A stretch of DNA of 29,599 bases from positions 1-29,599 of IMG/VR virus record IMGVR_UViG_3300029893_000051; one strand, given 5' to 3'. Source of the stretch: a virus. The notes below the pieces were generated by a model. The model searched no databases, was not told the DNA's origin, and saw only the letters and a list, made by a program, of their open reading frames with translations. Below are positions 7,655 to 15,866 of the stretch, in pieces. The position numbers were made by a program, and so were the translations under genes. The first letter of the stretch is position 1. Every line of letters starts with the position of its first letter.

Positions 7655-8257
7655 ATGGCAGTTACCCCGTTCGAAGTCATCGCGGCGCCGGCGACGATCT
7701 ACGTCGCAGCGACGGGGACCGCATTCCCAGCGATCGACGCGGCTCCTGGCGGGTCGTGGACGCAGCTCGGGACGAGCGGCGATGAGAACTACGGCGAGGA
7801 AGGGGTCACGGCCGCCCACGAGCAGACCATCCAGCAGTGGAGGGGTCTCGGGAACACGGGCCCCAAGAAGGTGTTCCGCACGGAAGAGAACCTGCGGATC
7901 TCCTTCGTCCTTGTCGACCTCACGCTGGAGCAGTTCGCAAAGCTCCTGAACGACGTGACGGTGACGGACACCGCTGCCGGCGCGGGTACGGCGGGGCATC
8001 GCTCCATTCCGCTTCGGCAGGGACCGGACGTGACCCGCTACGCGCTGCTTGCTCGTGGACCCTCGCCGTATGGCAACGGTTGGAACATGCAGTGGGAGAT
8101 CCGGATCTGCTACCAGGGCGGCAACCCGACCCCGGTGTTCCGCAAGGGGCAGCCGGCGGGTCTCCAGTGCGAGTTCATCGCGATCGAGGATCCGGACGCG
8201 GCGTCCGACGGCGAGCGCTTCGGCGTTCTCCGGGCCCAGGATGCGGCGCCGGCGTAA
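7655..8257 (+). CDS. Major tail tube protein
   Basis: 200 aa, ATG 7655 after a strong GGAAGGAGG. Sequence pattern fits a tail tube subunit: PFEVIAAPATIYVAATGTAF, WTQLGTSGDENYGEEGVTAA, then helix LVDLTLEQFAKLLNDVTVTD, and a beta-rich C-terminal half with GWNMQWEIRICYQGGNPTPV and LQCEFIAIEDPDAASDGERF. 'G..G.NY.EEGVT....Q' followed by a short helix and a closing beta sheet is the usual architecture. It lies immediately before the tail chaperones and tape measure, which supports the call. Confidence 0.85.
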   Translation: MAVTPFEVIAAPATIYVAATGTAFPAIDAAPGGSWTQLGTSGDENYGEEGVTAAHEQTIQQWRGLGNTGPKKVFRTEENLRISFVLVDLTLEQFAKLLNDVTVTDTAAGAGTAGHRSIPLRQGPDVTRYALLARGPSPYGNGWNMQWEIRICYQGGNPTPVFRKGQPAGLQCEFIAIEDPDAASDGERFGVLRAQDAAPA

Positions 8258-8271
8258 GGAGGAGCAATCCC

Positions 8272-8493
8272 ATGAAGGCAGAGGACGCGACGTCCAGAGC
8301 CCTCGCGGGGGCCGCCCAGGCCCTGCGAGAGAGCGCACGGCAGCATAAGCGCGCAGCCGCGGCGCACCGGCGTGCGGCGCAGGCAGACATGCAAGCACTG
8401 GAGCGGCTGCGAAACGTATGTGAGCAGCTCGGCATCAAGCTCGACATCCAAAAGGCGGAGGCGACAAGCCATGGCCGAAAAGCCAATCCTTGA
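8272..8493 (+). CDS. Small helical protein between tail tube and chaperone
   Basis: 73 aa, ATG 8272 with TAAGGAGGAG upstream, so clearly translated. Almost wholly helical, Ala/Arg/Gln-rich: ALAGAAQALRESARQHKRAA, AHRRAAQADMQALERLRNVC, EQLGIKLDIQKAEATS. No family recognised. Its 3' end overlaps the chaperone start by 23 bases in another frame. A coiled-coil partner of the chaperones or tape measure is possible, but only from position. Confidence 0.75.
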   Translation: MKAEDATSRALAGAAQALRESARQHKRAAAAHRRAAQADMQALERLRNVCEQLGIKLDIQKAEATSHGRKANP

Positions 8494-8911
8494 ACTCTCG
8501 ACCCTCGTTCCCGATCGGCCCATCATCAAGATCGACGGCCAGTCGTACGAAATGGCCGTCTACGAAGACCTCAGCTTCAAGGACGAGGCGCTCCTCAAGA
8601 AGGCGGGGAGGATGCTCGTCGAGGCATCCAAGGCCGAGGATCCGACCAACGAGCAGTTCGACGAGCTCGCGCAGCTCGTCAACCGATCACTCAGGGTGGT
8701 CGTTCCCGGTATCCCGGACGACGTCTTTCACAAGCTCCCCGACGGGCATAAAGTGCAGATTCTCATGGCTTTTACTCGGGCGGCGAGACGGACGATTCTC
8801 TCGCCGCCGTCGGAGACCGGGGCAACGAAGAACAGCAACCGGCGGACCTCGGTGAAATCGTCGCGGAGCTCCAAAGGTTCTACGGCGGGAGGCCGCAAGA
8901 CTGGATCGTAA
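8471..8911 (+). CDS. Tail assembly chaperone, short form (gpG-like)
   Basis: 146 aa if read without frameshift; ATG 8471. Holds tape measure protein in solution during tail assembly. The N-terminal ~100 residues are the meaningful part: IIKIDGQSYEMAVYEDLSFK (beta), then helices DEALLKKAGRMLVEASKAED, EQFDELAQLVNRSLRVVVPG and LPDGHKVQILMAF. After the TTTT at 8770-8773 the zero frame becomes a low-complexity Ser/Arg tail (SRSSKGSTAGGRKTGS), as usual for the unshifted product. Lambda gpG/gpGT and relatives use the same arrangement. Confidence 0.85.
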   Translation: MAEKPILELSTLVPDRPIIKIDGQSYEMAVYEDLSFKDEALLKKAGRMLVEASKAEDPTNEQFDELAQLVNRSLRVVVPGIPDDVFHKLPDGHKVQILMAFTRAARRTILSPPSETGATKNSNRRTSVKSSRSSKGSTAGGRKTGS

Positions 8912-9210
8912 CCCCTCGGTGGCTGCGTGACGCCCTGCTCGTTGCGAAGCCTCGGATTGAAGCGAGAGAATCGCTGCGGCGCGTGATGGAGCTCGCGATC
9001 GGCTTCGGCTCGTTGCCGAAGGACGACAGGCAGTCAATATTGCGGGAATGGGAGCGGCTCGCTAAGGGGCCGCTTTCTCGCGCCCGGAGAGAGCGGCCGA
9101 AGATGTCGCTCGAGGATCAGGCGTCGATGTTCGCCGGGATCGGCGTGAAGGTGGTGAGGGAGAATGGCCGAGAGCCTGGGCCAAGCGGTACTGGAACTGA
9201 GGACCGATGA
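8471..9210 (+). CDS. Tail assembly chaperone, frameshifted long form (gpGT-like)
   Basis: Inferred -1 frameshift product of ~246 aa: bases 8471-8773 in the first frame, then 8773-9210 in the -1 frame. The -1 frame has a stop at 8749-8751 and no plausible start of its own before 8983, yet encodes a sensible helical protein from 8752 on (PADLGEIVAELQRFYGGRPQ, DWIVTPRWLRDALLVAKPRI, LPKDDRQSILREWERLAKGP). This is the expected T extension, which binds tail tube subunits and brings them to the tape measure. It overlaps the tape measure start by 47 bases. Confidence 0.8.
8768..8776 (+). other. Probable -1 ribosomal frameshift site in the tail chaperone gene
   Basis: Zero-frame codons are GCT TTT ACT. 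Because base 8770 is also T, a tRNA-Phe on TTT (8771-8773) can slip back one base and still read TTT. The window for the shift is narrow: the -1 frame is closed upstream by TAA at 8749-8751, and the zero frame turns into low complexity soon after. It is not a textbook XXXYYYZ heptamer, so the exact site is inferred. Confidence 0.6.
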
Positions 9211-12200
9211 TCAGGGACTGACCCAGGGGATTCGTGACGCTCGGCGCGAGGCCACGCAACTCGAGCACGACTTCGAGCGCGTCGGCACGAACCTCGTCAA
9301 GTTCCTGACGCTTCCTCTCGCCGCCGGCTTCGCGGCCGTCACGCACTTCCAGTCTGAGCAGCGTCGTGCGGGGCTCCTCCTCGAGGCGACCCTCCGGGGG
9401 GCCGGGATCGCCGGTGCAGGCGCCGCCGAGCGGCTGAAGGCGTACGCGACCCAGCTTCAGAACGTGACGACCATCGGCGACGAGGCGACGGTCGAGGCTC
9501 AGGCGCTCCTCGCAACCTTCCAACTCACCGAGCATCAGATCCGTTCTCTCACCCCGCGGGTGCAGAACCTGGCGACGACCTACGACATGGACCTCCGCAC
9601 GGCCGCTCTTCAGGTCGGCCGGGCCCTCACGTCGGGGGCCGGGGCTCTCTCGCGCTACGGCATCACGCTCTCGGAGGCGGAGCGGGAAGCGTTCGAGATG
9701 GGGAACACGACCGAGCGCGTCGCCATGCTCCTCCAGATCCTCGACAAGAACACCGGCGACTCGGCGCGCTTGATGCGCCAGACCGGCGTTGGCGCTCTCC
9801 AGGCGATGAAGAACGCCGCCGGCGACCTCGGCGAAGCGATCGGCGAGGTCTTGGAGCAGCCGACGATTGAGTTCTTCCAAGACCTCGAGGATCGGATCAA
9901 AGCGGCGACTGATGCGTGGCGAAGCCTCGACCCCGTCACGCAGCAGAGCATCCTGCGTTTCGCAGCGTGGTCGGCGGCTCTCGGCCCGGCTCTCATTCTG
10001 ATCGGGAAGCTGCCTTCCGTGCTTCGCCTCGTAACGGGCTTCCTCAGCGGACCGACCGGCTGGATCGCTCTCATCGGGCTTGCCGCCGGCGCCGTTTGGT
10101 CGCTCGTCTCGTCGCTTGAGACGCTCGAAGAACGGCTCGAGCGCATCGGAAAAACGGCCGACATCGCCAGGCTCGAGGCGGATCTCTCTCGTCTTCGCGA
10201 GGAGAGGGAGCGCCTGCAGGAAGTGATGGCGGACCCGTTCTTCTCCGAGTCGCAGCTCGCGGGTCGTACCCGGGAAGCGATGGCCAACCTCGACCGTGAG
10301 ATCGAGGCGACCGTGCGGCGGATTGAGGAGCTTCGGCAGAAGCAGGAGGAAGCGGCCCGGACCTCCACCGGCGGCACGCAGGAGACGACCAAGGCCGTCG
10401 AGCGCTGGCGCGAGGAAGTCGACAAGCTCGAGCAGGCGAACCGCCGCAACCAGGAGCGCATACTCAGCATCCTCGGGCTCTCCGACGCCCACGCGGACCA
10501 GGCAGAGTTCATCCGGTTCGTCGAGAACGAGCGCGTCCAGATCCTCGAATCGCAGATCGCCCAGCTCTCGCGACTCCGCCAGGTGAGCCAGGAGATCCTT
10601 AACACCGAGGTCCTGACCGCGGAAGAGGCCGACAGCATCCGGGCGCAGATGCAGCTTTGGAGCGAAGAAGCGGAGCACCTCCAAAAGCTCCTCGTGCTTG
10701 CGAACGAAGAGCTGCGACTTACGCAGCGTGACCGCGTCTTCGAAAAGATCGCCCGGGACGCCTCGCTTCTGCAGGCCAAACTCGAGGCGGGCACCTCCGA
10801 TCTGGGTACGCTCCTTGACCGGACCTTCGAACTGATCAACCACGTCGAAAGCCTCGAGGATGGCACCCTGCAATGGCACTTGGCGCTCCTCCAGGTTCTC
10901 GGCGTCCTCGATCAGATCCAGGACCGGATGGCGCCGGGTGGGCCGATCTCGGCGACGCTCTTCACGACGCCGCGCTTTGGAGCTCAGCTCGCCGTGCCCG
11001 AGCAGGAGGCGAGGGAGCCCAGGCTCTCGCTGGATGACATTGAGTTCCTCTTCAACCGTCTCCGTCTGGAGCAGCGGGCAGGTATCGTTGGCGACGAGGA
11101 GTTCGTTGGACGCTTGGCGGAACTCAGCACCGCCTTCTTCGATCTCATCGGCGGGGTCGAGAACCTCTCCGGCGCGAGCCACCGGCAGCTCGAACTCTTT
11201 GCCGCGCTCGAGGCGGCTGTGCGCCCGTTCTTCCGCGAAATCAAGGAGAAAACCGAGGAGGCCGAGGGCGAGGAGGCCGAGGGCCTCGAGGATCCGTTTG
11301 CCGACGCCGTAAACCTCCTGACGCTCGTCAACAGCGGCTTCGATGCGCTGGCTTCTCGATTGGGAGAAATTGACCCGGCACTGGGGGCGCTTGCCGATTC
11401 GCTGGAGATGACGTCCGACGGCTTCCGGTTCAACCCGCAAGAGCTTCTCGGCAACGCGCTCCAGTTCGCCGTGGGTGCGATCGTGGACCTCATCGACACG
11501 CGCGAGGCGGAGTTTCTGGCGCGTATCCGCGACGTTCCCGATCCGGGCACTGACGTGCTCGGCGTCGCTCAGTCGTTTCGGAACTTCGAAAATCTCGGCG
11601 GCAACGTTGAGGAGCGACGTCGACGGCTGCGCGAGTTGCAGCGACTCCAGCAGCAGCAGGACGTCCGCACGGCGCAAGGGGCCGCCTCCGGGGCGGCCCT
11701 TGGCATTGGGGTCGGTCTTCTGGCGAGCCTTGGTCCGTCCGGTCTGCTGCTTGCCGGGGCGGCGGGACTCCTGGCCGGAGGCGCCGTTGGCCGGCAAAAG
11801 GGACGCGACGAGTTCGGGCCCCAGATCCAAAAGACCGAGGAGCAGATCCGCGAGCTCGAGGAGGCGATCGAGGGCGCCCGGACGGAGCTGATCGACGCCC
11901 TCGGGGTGGCGGCGGATACGTTCGCCACCGGCATCCACGGCGCGATCGAACGGGCGAGCGTCGAGGGCATTCTGGACGACCCCGACGCCTTCCGGGCCTT
12001 CGAGAAGAACCTCGAGGCGAGCGTCGATTCGATCGTGCGGCGCGGCATCATCACGAGCTTCGTCGCCACCGTGTTTGAGCCTCAGATCACGGCCCTTGCA
12101 GAGCACGTGCAGAAGGCATTCCTCGGCGAAGGGCAGCTCGACTCGAGCGTGATCGAGGGTGTCCTCGGTCGGATCGCGGATGACTCCCGGGACCTGTTCG

Positions 12201-12583
12201 AGGTTCTAGACAACATGGGTCTTCTCGCCGAGGCGACCGGCGAGGTGGCGACCAAGATGCAAGACCTTTCTCGCAACCTCAACGTCCCGGAAGGGTTCAG
12301 GGTCGAGGCCATTCGGTTTTCCGCCGCTCGGCCGGAGATCCCGAGCTTTGATACCGGGGGGATCATGCCCTGGGACGGCCCGGCGATGCTGCACCGGGGC
12401 GAGCTGGTCCTCACGCCCGAGCAGCAGCGGTCGATGGGCGGAGATACGTTCATCTTCAACGTCAATGGCGCGAGGGACCCGAAGGAGACGGCGCGGGAGG
12501 TCATGCGCCAACTCCGGGCCCACAATGCCCAGCGTAGCGGGAATCCGTCTCTTGCGGCGCCGCCGCTCGTGACGGGGAGGTAA
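9164..12583 (+). CDS. Tail tape measure protein
   Basis: 1139 aa, the longest gene here; sets tail length and enters the host envelope at ejection. ATG 9164 lies inside the end of the chaperone extension; the site upstream (GTGAGGGAG) is weak, consistent with coupling. Features: helical N-terminus with TMP-family 'FLTLPLAAGFAAVTHFQSEQ'; hydrophobic segment ~297-320 (WIALIGLAAGAVWSLVSSLE); long coiled coils ~325-440 and ~450-560; second hydrophobic, Gly/Ala-rich segment ~846-876 (LGIGVGLLASLGPSGLLLAG) followed by coiled coil. It ends with a common TMP C-terminal motif (FDTGGIMPWDGPAMLHRGEL, VLTPEQQRSMGG). No peptidase or lysozyme domain was recognised. Confidence 0.95.
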   Translation: MAESLGQAVLELRTDDQGLTQGIRDARREATQLEHDFERVGTNLVKFLTLPLAAGFAAVTHFQSEQRRAGLLLEATLRGAGIAGAGAAERLKAYATQLQNVTTIGDEATVEAQALLATFQLTEHQIRSLTPRVQNLATTYDMDLRTAALQVGRALTSGAGALSRYGITLSEAEREAFEMGNTTERVAMLLQILDKNTGDSARLMRQTGVGALQAMKNAAGDLGEAIGEVLEQPTIEFFQDLEDRIKAATDAWRSLDPVTQQSILRFAAWSAALGPALILIGKLPSVLRLVTGFLSGPTGWIALIGLAAGAVWSLVSSLETLEERLERIGKTADIARLEADLSRLREERERLQEVMADPFFSESQLAGRTREAMANLDREIEATVRRIEELRQKQEEAARTSTGGTQETTKAVERWREEVDKLEQANRRNQERILSILGLSDAHADQAEFIRFVENERVQILESQIAQLSRLRQVSQEILNTEVLTAEEADSIRAQMQLWSEEAEHLQKLLVLANEELRLTQRDRVFEKIARDASLLQAKLEAGTSDLGTLLDRTFELINHVESLEDGTLQWHLALLQVLGVLDQIQDRMAPGGPISATLFTTPRFGAQLAVPEQEAREPRLSLDDIEFLFNRLRLEQRAGIVGDEEFVGRLAELSTAFFDLIGGVENLSGASHRQLELFAALEAAVRPFFREIKEKTEEAEGEEAEGLEDPFADAVNLLTLVNSGFDALASRLGEIDPALGALADSLEMTSDGFRFNPQELLGNALQFAVGAIVDLIDTREAEFLARIRDVPDPGTDVLGVAQSFRNFENLGGNVEERRRRLRELQRLQQQQDVRTAQGAASGAALGIGVGLLASLGPSGLLLAGAAGLLAGGAVGRQKGRDEFGPQIQKTEEQIRELEEAIEGARTELIDALGVAADTFATGIHGAIERASVEGILDDPDAFRAFEKNLEASVDSIVRRGIITSFVATVFEPQITALAEHVQKAFLGEGQLDSSVIEGVLGRIADDSRDLFEVLDNMGLLAEATGEVATKMQDLSRNLNVPEGFRVEAIRFSAARPEIPSFDTGGIMPWDGPAMLHRGELVLTPEQQRSMGGDTFIFNVNGARDPKETAREVMRQLRAHNAQRSGNPSLAAPPLVTGR

Positions 12584-12587
12584 GACG

Positions 12588-13322
12588 ATGGCCGACCTGA
12601 CGATCAACGGATACGAACTCGATCTTGACCAGCGGCAGGGGCTCAAAGAGAACGTCATCATCGGCGGCATGTCGCGGGGTTACTCCGGCAAGCTCCGCGG
12701 GACGCAGCGGGCCAGGAAGGGCGAGTGGGCGCTGCGACTGTTCCCGTTCAAGGTCGCGGAGGCGATCGCCCACGAGGGGCTTTTGCTCGGCGAGGGTCAT
12801 TACTGGAGCTTCGACAGCGACCTGTATTCGAGCAAGGGACTGGGGCCGCGGTCCGGGTACAGCGCGACGCTCGCCACCGGAGGCAAGTACGGCGGGAAGG
12901 TGTCGATCACGAGCATTACCTACGCCGCCGGCCTCGCGGACGACTGGGCGGTGCTCGTCTATCGCTGGAACGGGTCGGCCTGGGACTATTACGCGGTGCG
13001 ATCGGACGGCGCCAAGTGGCTGAACAGCACGCGCAATGATGCCGCATCCACGACGTGGCTCGCAGTCGATGCGGACGGGGATCTGACGCTGACCGGCGCG
13101 CCCACGGATTACGACGAGCTGGTCGCCCTGCCGTACCTAGCGACGGCCGACATGATCGTGGCCTGGCAGGCGCTGACGACGCAGTTTTCGAGCCTCCCCA
13201 AGCTCAACGTCTCGGGCGACGTGGTCGGCGGCAAAACGGTTGAGTGCATGTGCGACGCGGTCCAACCGAGAGTGGTCGGATCGACGCTCTGGCAGATCGA
13301 CTTCGTCCTGCGGGAGGTGTAG
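12588..13322 (+). CDS. Distal tail protein (Dit-like) with an inserted jelly-roll-like domain
   Basis: 244 aa, ATG 12588 after GGGGAGG at the end of the tape measure gene. The first gene after the tape measure is normally Dit, the hexameric hub linking tail tube to tip. The N-terminus (LTINGYELDLDQRQGLKENV) and C-terminus (ECMCDAVQPRVVGSTLWQID, FVLREV) fit the belt-domain beta strands of Dit-type proteins. Residues ~70-160 look like an inserted beta-sandwich (GHYWSFDSDLYSSKGLGPRS, DDWAVLVYRWNGSAWDYYAV) similar to LamG/carbohydrate-binding modules. Whether it binds sugars is inference. Confidence 0.72.
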   Translation: MADLTINGYELDLDQRQGLKENVIIGGMSRGYSGKLRGTQRARKGEWALRLFPFKVAEAIAHEGLLLGEGHYWSFDSDLYSSKGLGPRSGYSATLATGGKYGGKVSITSITYAAGLADDWAVLVYRWNGSAWDYYAVRSDGAKWLNSTRNDAASTTWLAVDADGDLTLTGAPTDYDELVALPYLATADMIVAWQALTTQFSSLPKLNVSGDVVGGKTVECMCDAVQPRVVGSTLWQIDFVLREV

Positions 13323-13325
13323 CCC

Positions 13326-13874
13326 ATGAGTACGACCACGACGAAGCTCAGCCTCAAGAAGCACGAGTTGACGGATCTCTGGTCGACCATCATCGCGGAC
13401 CAGAATGCGAACATGGACAAGCTCGACACCGAGGTCGGCCTGCTCGAGGCTCCTCCCGCAGCGAGGGTGTATCACGACGCGGCCCAGAGCATCGCAGACA
13501 GTGCCGAGACGGCGCTTGCGTTCAACCAAGAACGCTTCGACACGGACACGATGCACGACACGGCGACCAATAACTCCCGGATCAAAGCAACCACGGCCGG
13601 CAAGTACGTTATCTCGGCCAACGTCCAGTTCGCTTCAAACTCGACGGGGCATCGGTCGCTCATCATCCGCCTAAACGGGGCGACGCGCATTGCGTATCTG
13701 CGCGTTCCGGCCGTGTCGGGTGCGGTGACAATTCTCTCGGTGAGCACCGTTTACAACCTGGCCGCCAACGATTACGTCGAAGCGCTGGTGGTGCAGACGT
13801 CCGGTGGTGCGCTGAACGTCGAGGTGAACGGGAACGTCTCGCCCGAGTTCATGGCGATAAGGGTGGGTGACTGA
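13326..13874 (+). CDS. Tail fibre-type protein with C1q/TNF-like domain
   Basis: 182 aa, ATG 13326 with CGGGAGGTG upstream. Residues ~1-45 are helical (LKKHELTDLWSTIIADQNAN), suited to trimer formation or docking. Residues ~47-180 have the beta-jellyroll pattern of C1q-like domains: ARVYHDAAQSIADSAETALA, FNQERFDTDTMHD, TTAGKYVISANVQFASNSTG, SLIIRLNGATRIAYLRV, LAANDYVEALVVQTSGGALN. These domains trimerise and often bind host-surface ligands. Probably part of the tail tip or a short side fibre. Confidence 0.8.
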   Translation: MSTTTTKLSLKKHELTDLWSTIIADQNANMDKLDTEVGLLEAPPAARVYHDAAQSIADSAETALAFNQERFDTDTMHDTATNNSRIKATTAGKYVISANVQFASNSTGHRSLIIRLNGATRIAYLRVPAVSGAVTILSVSTVYNLAANDYVEALVVQTSGGALNVEVNGNVSPEFMAIRVGD

Positions 13875-13876
13875 GG

Positions 13877-14236
13877 ATGCAACTGGCCTACACCAGAGAT
13901 CACCATCTCTCGAAGCTCCACGATGAACTCCTGGCCGCCGTGCCATCGCTTCAGCCCGTTATGGGTACAGACGGCGAGAGGCGCGCGGTCATGCGCATCT
14001 GGGGCGATGGGAGCCAGGTGACACTCGACGTCGACGTCAACCTCACGGACGACGATCGCCGGGCGATCGAGAGCGTGATCGCGGCGCACGATCCGACTCC
14101 GCCGGCGCCGCCGCCCGATCCGAACGAGGAACTGGCCGCGGCAATTCAGGCGGCGGGCACGTTGGAGGAGCTGAAGGCCGCCCTGCTCGGCCAGGTGCGG
14201 AAAGGGGCGGCCGCGGCGCGGCACGTCAGCACGTAA
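13877..14236 (+). CDS. Hypothetical tail-region protein with Pro-rich hinge
   Basis: 119 aa, ATG 13877, 2 bases after the preceding stop. N-terminal ~70 residues are mixed alpha/beta (HHLSKLHDELLAAVPSLQPV, MRIWGDGSQVTLDVDVNLTD). A short hinge TPPAPPPDPN follows, then a C-terminal helical piece (LAAAIQAAGTLEELKAALLG). Family not recognised. Its place between two fibre-type genes makes a fibre-linking or assembly role plausible, but no motif proves this. Confidence 0.7.
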   Translation: MQLAYTRDHHLSKLHDELLAAVPSLQPVMGTDGERRAVMRIWGDGSQVTLDVDVNLTDDDRRAIESVIAAHDPTPPAPPPDPNEELAAAIQAAGTLEELKAALLGQVRKGAAAARHVST

Positions 14237-14265
14237 CGACCGCGAACGAGTAAGGAGCGATTGCC

Positions 14266-15087
14266 ATGGGCCAGACATTCACCCAGACCGCACACGTCGA
14301 TGCCGACGGCGTCAAGATCGTCTCGCTCGCCCAGACGCGTGATGCCGTACAAGAGTGGATCACGCCGATGGCGTTCTGGGAGCTGGACACGGACACCGGG
14401 CTCTACATGCCGCCGGGGTCTAGCTCGAACCCCAAGAAGCCGCAAGTGAAAGCTGAGCTGAAGGGGAGTTTCACGGCAGCCGATGGGGTTGCGAATCCGA
14501 CGGACCTAACAAAGGTCGCGGCGTTCCTCCAAGCGTTTGACGGAACTGACTGGGAACGGTTGCGACTGGACTCTCAACGCAACCTCCTGGTCAGACTCCT
14601 GAACTCGGCAGGCTTGGACCTTCAGGCGAGTGCGGTAGGTGACGGCGTCGATGGTTCCCGAAGCTTGTCGACTGGGGACTACGCCTTCAACGGTTCCACC
14701 TGGGACCGCTGGCGTAACAACGCCGAGTTAACGCTGCTGGCCAGTGCCACCCGGACGACGACAACAGATAGCCCTACCGAGGTCAATTACAACGCAAAGG
14801 GCGTCATGGTATTCCTGAACGTCACCGGTGCAAGCGGAACGGGCGGCTTGCAGTTACGTTTCCTTGGTAATGATCCGGTTTCGGGGCTGCACTTCGTCAG
14901 CGACTCGCCTTCTGCCGTAACCACCACCGGCATCAATATCTATGTGCTGTATCCCGGAGCGGCCAACGCCGCCGGTAGCATTCGGCAAACCACTCAGACG
15001 GTACTTCCGAGGCGGTGGCGAGTTCGGGTAACGCACGGAGACGGTAGTAATTATACGTACAGCGTTGGGGCGAGCTACATTCTGTGA
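14266..15087 (+). CDS. Tail fibre / tip structural protein
   Basis: 273 aa, ATG 14266 after AAGGAGCG. Residues ~1-90 form an N-terminal module (FTQTAHVDADGVKIVSLAQT, WELDTDTGLYMPPGSSSNPK). The middle holds DYAFNGSTWDRWRNNAELTL, a phrase common in phage fibre proteins. Residues ~160-273 form a beta-rich C-terminal domain (LLASATRTTTTDSPTEVNYN, AKGVMVFLNVTGASGTGGLQ, RWRVRVTHGDGSNYTYSVGA) resembling receptor-binding heads. From about 14480 on, codon use becomes visibly more AT-rich than in the preceding tail genes, hinting that the distal part was exchanged. Confidence 0.78.
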   Translation: MGQTFTQTAHVDADGVKIVSLAQTRDAVQEWITPMAFWELDTDTGLYMPPGSSSNPKKPQVKAELKGSFTAADGVANPTDLTKVAAFLQAFDGTDWERLRLDSQRNLLVRLLNSAGLDLQASAVGDGVDGSRSLSTGDYAFNGSTWDRWRNNAELTLLASATRTTTTDSPTEVNYNAKGVMVFLNVTGASGTGGLQLRFLGNDPVSGLHFVSDSPSAVTTTGINIYVLYPGAANAAGSIRQTTQTVLPRRWRVRVTHGDGSNYTYSVGASYIL

Positions 15088-15097
15088 GGTGATTGCA

Positions 15098-15322
15098 ATG
15101 GCGATGAAGTGGCTTACCGGGGAGGAACGAGTAAATAGCTATTTGCTCCGCGTCCACTTGGACGAGTCGCGGGTCAACGAGGAGGGGAAGCCGCTTCCGG
15201 GCACCGTGTTCGAGGCCGAGTGGAGCAAGGACCAAGACCTAGAAGTCAGCAAGACCGAACACTGGCGACTCGCGGAGCATCACTTGGCACAAATGCAGTC
15301 GAAACCTTTAGTAATGGAGTAG
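15098..15322 (+). CDS. Small acidic hypothetical protein
   Basis: 74 aa; ATG 15098 preferred because GAGGTGA lies ~7 bases upstream. Sequence features: MAMKWLTGEERVNSYLLRVH, then FEAEWSKDQDLEVSKTEHWR and LAEHHLAQMQSKPLVME. Compact, charged, no membrane segment. No family recognised. It is the first gene of the AT-richer cassette following the fibre gene. Its early codons contain a near-perfect 20-bp palindrome (15129-15148) around AAATAGCTATTT. Confidence 0.65.
   Translation: MAMKWLTGEERVNSYLLRVHLDESRVNEEGKPLPGTVFEAEWSKDQDLEVSKTEHWRLAEHHLAQMQSKPLVME
15129..15148. repeat. 20-bp near-perfect palindrome
   Basis: The core AAATAGCTATTT (15133-15144) is a perfect 12-bp palindrome, extended on both sides to GAGT...GCTC with one mismatch. 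It lies within the start of the 74-aa gene. The 9-mer AGCTATTTG (15137-15145) recurs at 17787-17795, directly after the tyrosine recombinase gene. A recombinase or regulator site is possible but not shown. Confidence 0.4.
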
Positions 15323-15339
15323 CGCCCTTTAGTGGCACT
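15321..15339. repeat. Imperfect 19-bp direct repeat, left copy
   Basis: Matches 15941-15959 in 17 of 19 bases and in the same orientation (AGCGCCCTTTA then RTGSCACT). The two copies flank the segment with the 53-aa gene and the antisense DUF6941-like gene. The left copy begins at the final bases of the 74-aa gene. Bases 15324-15330 can also pair with 15345-15351 (with G-U pairs), covering the AAGGAGGG site of the 53-aa gene. Confidence 0.5.
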
Positions 15340-15356
15340 TAGAAGGAGGGCCATTT

Positions 15357-15518
15357 ATGCCCGAACCCCGAATGGATGAGACACAGCGCAACTTCAACAC
15401 ACCGACCATCGTCGTTCGTGCGAACGCCAGACAGACGGGCGCGTTCAGCCGAAGCACGAAGAAGCATCGCAACTTCAACAGGGCCAGCGTTTTATCGGTT
15501 GACGTGAAGGCTGGTTGA
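15357..15518 (+). CDS. Small basic hypothetical protein (53 aa)
   Basis: ATG 15357 with a strong AAGGAGGG (15343-15350) upstream. It starts MPEPRMDETQRNFNTPTIVV and contains the tetrapeptide RNFN twice (residues 11-14 and 38-41), with many Arg/Lys/Asn residues and no Cys. Family not recognised. Its 3' end overlaps the 3' end of the antisense DUF6941-like gene by 27 bases, so the two are convergent. The good ribosome site is the main support; amino acid sequence alone would not convince. Confidence 0.45.
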   Translation: MPEPRMDETQRNFNTPTIVVRANARQTGAFSRSTKKHRNFNRASVLSVDVKAG

Positions 15519-15860
15519 TGCCGCCTTCTTGTTGTCGATGTAGAGCGTGATACCGTGCAAACCAGGTTCGGCAACTTCAAATTCGAGATTGGCGATGAGC
15601 CATGCGAACTCGACGTCGTGTGGCAAAGAAAACGAGTCGATGCTCGCGGTCAAGACGGGGTTCCCGTGAGGGTCCCAGGCTCGGATCCGTAAATCCGAGA
15701 GTTCCCCCGGTTCTCCGAGTAGCCGACCAAACAGTACGCCGTGAAAGATGGCGGGCAAGTGGTCAATGGATGTGTGGTCGAAAATGCCGTGCGCGGTTGG
15801 TTTGTTGTGTTGCTCGTCGATTTCAACGTGCTCGCAAAGGAACATCCATTCGCAGGTCAA
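15492..15860 (-). CDS. DUF6941-like protein, copy 1 (antisense to tail genes)
   Basis: 122 aa. TTG 15860 is preferred over ATG 15845: GAGGAGG lies ~9 bases upstream, and the paralogue at 24925-25326 aligns from the same place (TCEWMFLCEH here, TVEWAHLCDY there). Shared features are the N-terminal E-W...L-C motif, a G-I-F strand (AHGIFDHTSI / LIGIFRVIWA), a middle strand with 'GEPGELSDLRIRAWDP', and the ending LHVNR / LDVNR. The pattern fits the DUF6941 family as I recall it: small beta-rich protein of unknown function. It is transcribed against the surrounding late genes and has its own leader with two competing stems, so independent expression is likely. Confidence 0.78.
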   Translation of the reverse strand: MTCEWMFLCEHVEIDEQHNKPTAHGIFDHTSIDHLPAIFHGVLFGRLLGEPGELSDLRIRAWDPHGNPVLTASIDSFSLPHDVEFAWLIANLEFEVAEPGLHGITLYIDNKKAASTSLHVNR

Positions 15861-15866
15861 GTGGAA

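Noticed and set aside
9062-12106. 1014-residue open frame antisense to the tape measure gene
   Set aside because: Leu/Arg/Glu-rich shadow of a GC-rich gene; no ribosome site, no recognisable domain, mirrors the codons of the real gene.
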